Assembly (NCBI GenBank): GCA_046597185.1
Contig: JBKJLF010000043.1
Span: 1 to 5,755, forward strand
Length of the DNA: 5,755 nucleotides
Reading direction: 5' to 3'
DNA from: CAMBDR01 sp046597185
GTDB taxonomy: Bacteria > Pseudomonadota > Gammaproteobacteria > Burkholderiales > Burkholderiaceae_D
Under the pieces are notes generated by a model. The model made no database searches. It was not told the DNA's origin and saw nothing but the letters and a program-made list of their open reading frames with translations. Made by a program: the position numbers and the translations under genes. This document shows, in pieces, positions 3,419-5,755 of the stretch (the stretch's first letter is position 1; each line of letters starts with the position of its first letter).

Positions 3419-5755
3419 TCAGGAATCAGATTCATAAATCAAGGGCAAAGAGGTATACACCCGGCTGCCGCGACCGGGGGACGATTCTTGAACCAGGCTG
3501 CCACCCAGTTGGCTGGCCCGTTGCTGCATACCCAGCAAACCCAGCCCCGGTACGTGCTCGGGCGAATCCGGGTCAAAACCCTTGCCATCGTCTTCCACCG
3601 ACAGCGTGATCGCATCGGCCAAAAAGCCCAGCGTCACCACAACCTTGTGCGCCTGGGCGTGGCGTAGCGCATTGGTCACCGCTTCCTGCGCGATTCTGAA
3701 GGTGCCCAATTCCAGCTCGGCCGATAATTCCTGGGTCTGACCGGTTTGAATCACCACCAGCGAAATCCGGGTGCCCACCGTCAGGCGCGGCAAGTCACGC
3801 TTTAAGGCATCGACCAGGTTGATGCGGGTCGGCTTGTTTTTTGCATTGCGCAAACTGCGCAATAACTGGCGGGTTTGCGTCATACCGTCGCGCGCCAGGG
3901 CCGTGGCTTGATCCAGATAAGCCAGGCTGCGCAGCGGACTTTTATGGGCATCAACCTCGGCCTGCAAGACCGCGCGGGCGGTATCCAACTGCAACAATAC
4001 CCCGGTCATGGTTTGCGACAGGTTGTCATGCAAATCCAGCGACAATTGTTGCCGCTCCGCCTGTATCAGTTTGGCCTGGGTTTCTTTCAGATAGTCCAGC
4101 GCGGCGCTCAATTCCTGGTGCGACTCGGTCACCTCCTGATGCGCCGCCGAGTTGGATAGCGCAATTGCGGTGTAACGCGCCAGAATGCGCAAAAATTCAA
4201 GCTGGCCCGCATCGTAGGCGTTCGGGCGCGGACTTTGCAGCGACAAACAACCAATGACCCGGCCTTCGGCCAGCAGCGGCAAATAGACAATGGTTTCCAT
4301 CGGCTGGCCGATCAGGGGCATCACGTTTTCACCCAGCAATTGAATCAATTCACTACGTCGGTTCAGCACCAGTTCACGCTGCTCGCGCACGCACATCGTG
4401 GCCGGGCGATTGGCCGTATCCAGCGCCAGCAGGGTGTTGGGCAGGCGCTGTTGATGCTCAATGTGATACACAAAGCACAGCACATCCATCTCGACCAAGC
4501 CAATCAAAAACACCGCCGCATCAAGCCGCGCCATCACTTGCTGGTGGACCCGGCTCAAGGCTTGTTCCATATCCAGCGTGGCCGCCAATTCGCGCCCGAT
4601 GTCGCCCAGCCGCAGCACGTCAGCGGTGCGCTCGTTAATTAGCCCCTGCAGGCGGCGCGCCTTGGCGCGTAAGCGTGCCTCGCGCCAACGCATGGCCGCA
4701 TACAACAGTCCGACCGACAAAGCGAGCATCAAAGCAAAAAACCAGCCGGTTTGCCAAAAGGTAGGCAAAATTCTCACTGGTACCTGCAACAGGTGCGTGC
4801 TCCATTGCCCCAGCCGATTGCTGCCACGCACTTGCAAGGTATAGCTGCCCGGCCACAGATTGCCATAGCTGGCGCTGCGGTGCTCGCTGTCGGTGTTGAT
4901 CCACTCCCCGTCATAGCCTTGCAATTGATACTGGTAGCGGTTCTTGGCCGGATCGGAATAATCCAGGGCGGCAAATTCGATCGAAAAGCCACTCGCCCCG
5001 GCCTGCAAGGTAATGCCTGATCCGCTACCTGAGCCGCCGCCCGGCCCGCTGCCGGACAAAATCTCACTGTTTTGATCTCGACCATTGATTTTGATAGCCG
5101 TCACCACCACCGGCGGTGCATACTGCCATGGGGTAAAGCGGGCCGGGTCGATCAGGGCCACGCCAAACGGGCCGCCAAACAACATCATACCGTCGCGGGT
5201 TTGGCCGTAGGCACCAATCCAGACCGCGCCAATATCCATGCCTTCCACTTTGCCCAGCAAATGGCGCTCGTACCGGGCAGGATCAATCACCGCCACTTCG
5301 GTCCAGATTCGGCCTTGCCCGTCTTCCAGCAAATTGGCACCCAGCTCGCCCCCTTTTGCGCCAAACCAGCCGTTGATATGTTCAAAGCGGGGATTTTCTT
5401 CGCTGCCAGACAATAAGCGCTCGATACCTTTGGCGGTATTGACCCATAAACGAGCGTGCTTGTCCAACAGCAGGCTGGAGATATAGTCGGCACTCAGGCT
5501 GTCGGCACGCCCGTCCTGGTGGTGAATGCCGCGCCAGCCGCTGCTACCTGGCTCCAGCACCCACAAGCCGTTTTGGCTACCGGCCCAAATCCGCCCCTTG
5601 GCGTCTTCTGCTAGCGCCTCCACCATATACGCCATGGGCTGGCCGTGCTGATCGGCGACCGCGCTCAACTGGGGCTGGCCATCGCGCCCGTTAATTCCGC
5701 GCCACACCGCCACCCCATGGTCGGTGCCGACCCAGACACTGCCATCCTTGGCCAC
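3419..5755 (-). CDS. Hybrid beta-propeller sensor histidine kinase, NarL type (3' part, 778 codons)
   Basis: A large membrane sensor kinase whose N-terminus lies beyond the right edge; numbering is from the first visible residue. Residues 1-207 hold the last two-component propeller (Reg_prop) repeats, such as GSVWVGTDHGVAVW (5-18), GRIWAGSQNGLWVLE (54-68) and ARLWVNTAKGIERL (101-114). Residues about 212-330 form a Y_Y_Y domain (NRYQYQLQGYDGEW), interrupted by a Gly/Ser-rich stretch at 234-247. One membrane helix lies at about 338-355 (WFFALMLALSVGLLYAAM), then a linker helix, a GAF domain at about 380-540, and a HisKA_3 dimerisation domain with RQQLSLDLHDNLSQ (phospho-His at about 576). The HATPase_c domain shows the N box (QEAVTNALRHA, Asn695), G1 (EDDGKGFD, 721-728) and G2 (GLGLLGM, 737-743). 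All catalytic motifs are intact. It should sense a periplasmic signal through the propeller and phosphorylate a LuxR-type response regulator. No regulator gene follows its stop in this window. Confidence 0.93.
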   Translation of the reverse strand: MAKDGSVWVGTDHGVAVWRGINGRDGQPQLSAVADQHGQPMAYMVEALAEDAKGRIWAGSQNGLWVLEPGSSGWRGIHHQDGRADSLSADYISSLLLDKHARLWVNTAKGIERLLSGSEENPRFEHINGWFGAKGGELGANLLEDGQGRIWTEVAVIDPARYERHLLGKVEGMDIGAVWIGAYGQTRDGMMLFGGPFGVALIDPARFTPWQYAPPVVVTAIKINGRDQNSEILSGSGPGGGSGSGSGITLQAGASGFSIEFAALDYSDPAKNRYQYQLQGYDGEWINTDSEHRSASYGNLWPGSYTLQVRGSNRLGQWSTHLLQVPVRILPTFWQTGWFFALMLALSVGLLYAAMRWREARLRAKARRLQGLINERTADVLRLGDIGRELAATLDMEQALSRVHQQVMARLDAAVFLIGLVEMDVLCFVYHIEHQQRLPNTLLALDTANRPATMCVREQRELVLNRRSELIQLLGENVMPLIGQPMETIVYLPLLAEGRVIGCLSLQSPRPNAYDAGQLEFLRILARYTAIALSNSAAHQEVTESHQELSAALDYLKETQAKLIQAERQQLSLDLHDNLSQTMTGVLLQLDTARAVLQAEVDAHKSPLRSLAYLDQATALARDGMTQTRQLLRSLRNAKNKPTRINLVDALKRDLPRLTVGTRISLVVIQTGQTQELSAELELGTFRIAQEAVTNALRHAQAHKVVVTLGFLADAITLSVEDDGKGFDPDSPEHVPGLGLLGMQQRASQLGGSLVQESSPGRGSRVYTSLPLIYESDS

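Noticed and set aside
4985..5060. Gly/Ser coding stretch in the kinase as a separate repeat element
   Set aside because: It stays in frame and is simply a low-complexity linker within the Y_Y_Y region of the protein.
4235..5416. Several plus-strand open frames opposite the histidine kinase
   Set aside because: All are complementary to a GC-rich, intact kinase frame with full catalytic motifs. Their His/Gln- and Pro/Ala-rich composition is typical of shadows.

Overview
The window looks like accessory DNA from a proteobacterium, probably beta- or gamma-. This is inferred from protein style, from an intergenic CATTCCCGC-type palindromic repeat, and from a two-component sensor and a toxin-antitoxin pair of kinds common there. 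No marker gene fixes the species. It contains four full or partial genes that look alive, one gene tail at the left edge, and a stretch of broken genes about 1.7 kb long.

Layout. (1) 1-74 is the 3' end of a plus-strand gene. (2) 102-235 is a nested palindromic intergenic repeat. (3) 288-1513 is a promoter, a 9-bp-arm palindrome overlapping the ribosome binding site, and a 388-aa P-loop ATPase with a C-terminal winged-helix-like region, followed by an 11-bp perfect hairpin. (4) 1611-1687 is a second copy of the ATPase promoter, palindrome and first codons, with no ATPase behind it. (5) 1702-3322 is a gene graveyard: a GH30-type glycoside hydrolase tail on the minus strand that abuts a KilA-N-type protein fragment on the plus strand at about 1905, then an apparently intact toxin-antitoxin operon (2179-2913), then a minus-strand DUF1016/YhcG N-terminal fragment and an unrecognised 39-residue tail. 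(6) 3323-3418 shows no supported feature. (7) 3419-5755 is the minus-strand 3' part (778 codons) of a large hybrid sensor: beta-propeller repeats, Y_Y_Y domain, one membrane helix, GAF domain and a NarL-type histidine kinase core. Its N-terminus lies beyond the right edge.

Working together. The toxin and antitoxin form one operon, with a 17-nt gene overlap and a likely autoregulatory operator at the -10 region. The ATPase appears to be transcribed alone, and its palindrome suggests control at its own promoter. The remnants on both sides of the toxin-antitoxin pair show repeated insertion and deletion here, with the addiction module the only complete gene set left inside. The most unusual signal is the near-identical (49/56) promoter-palindrome-start segment found both before and after the ATPase.
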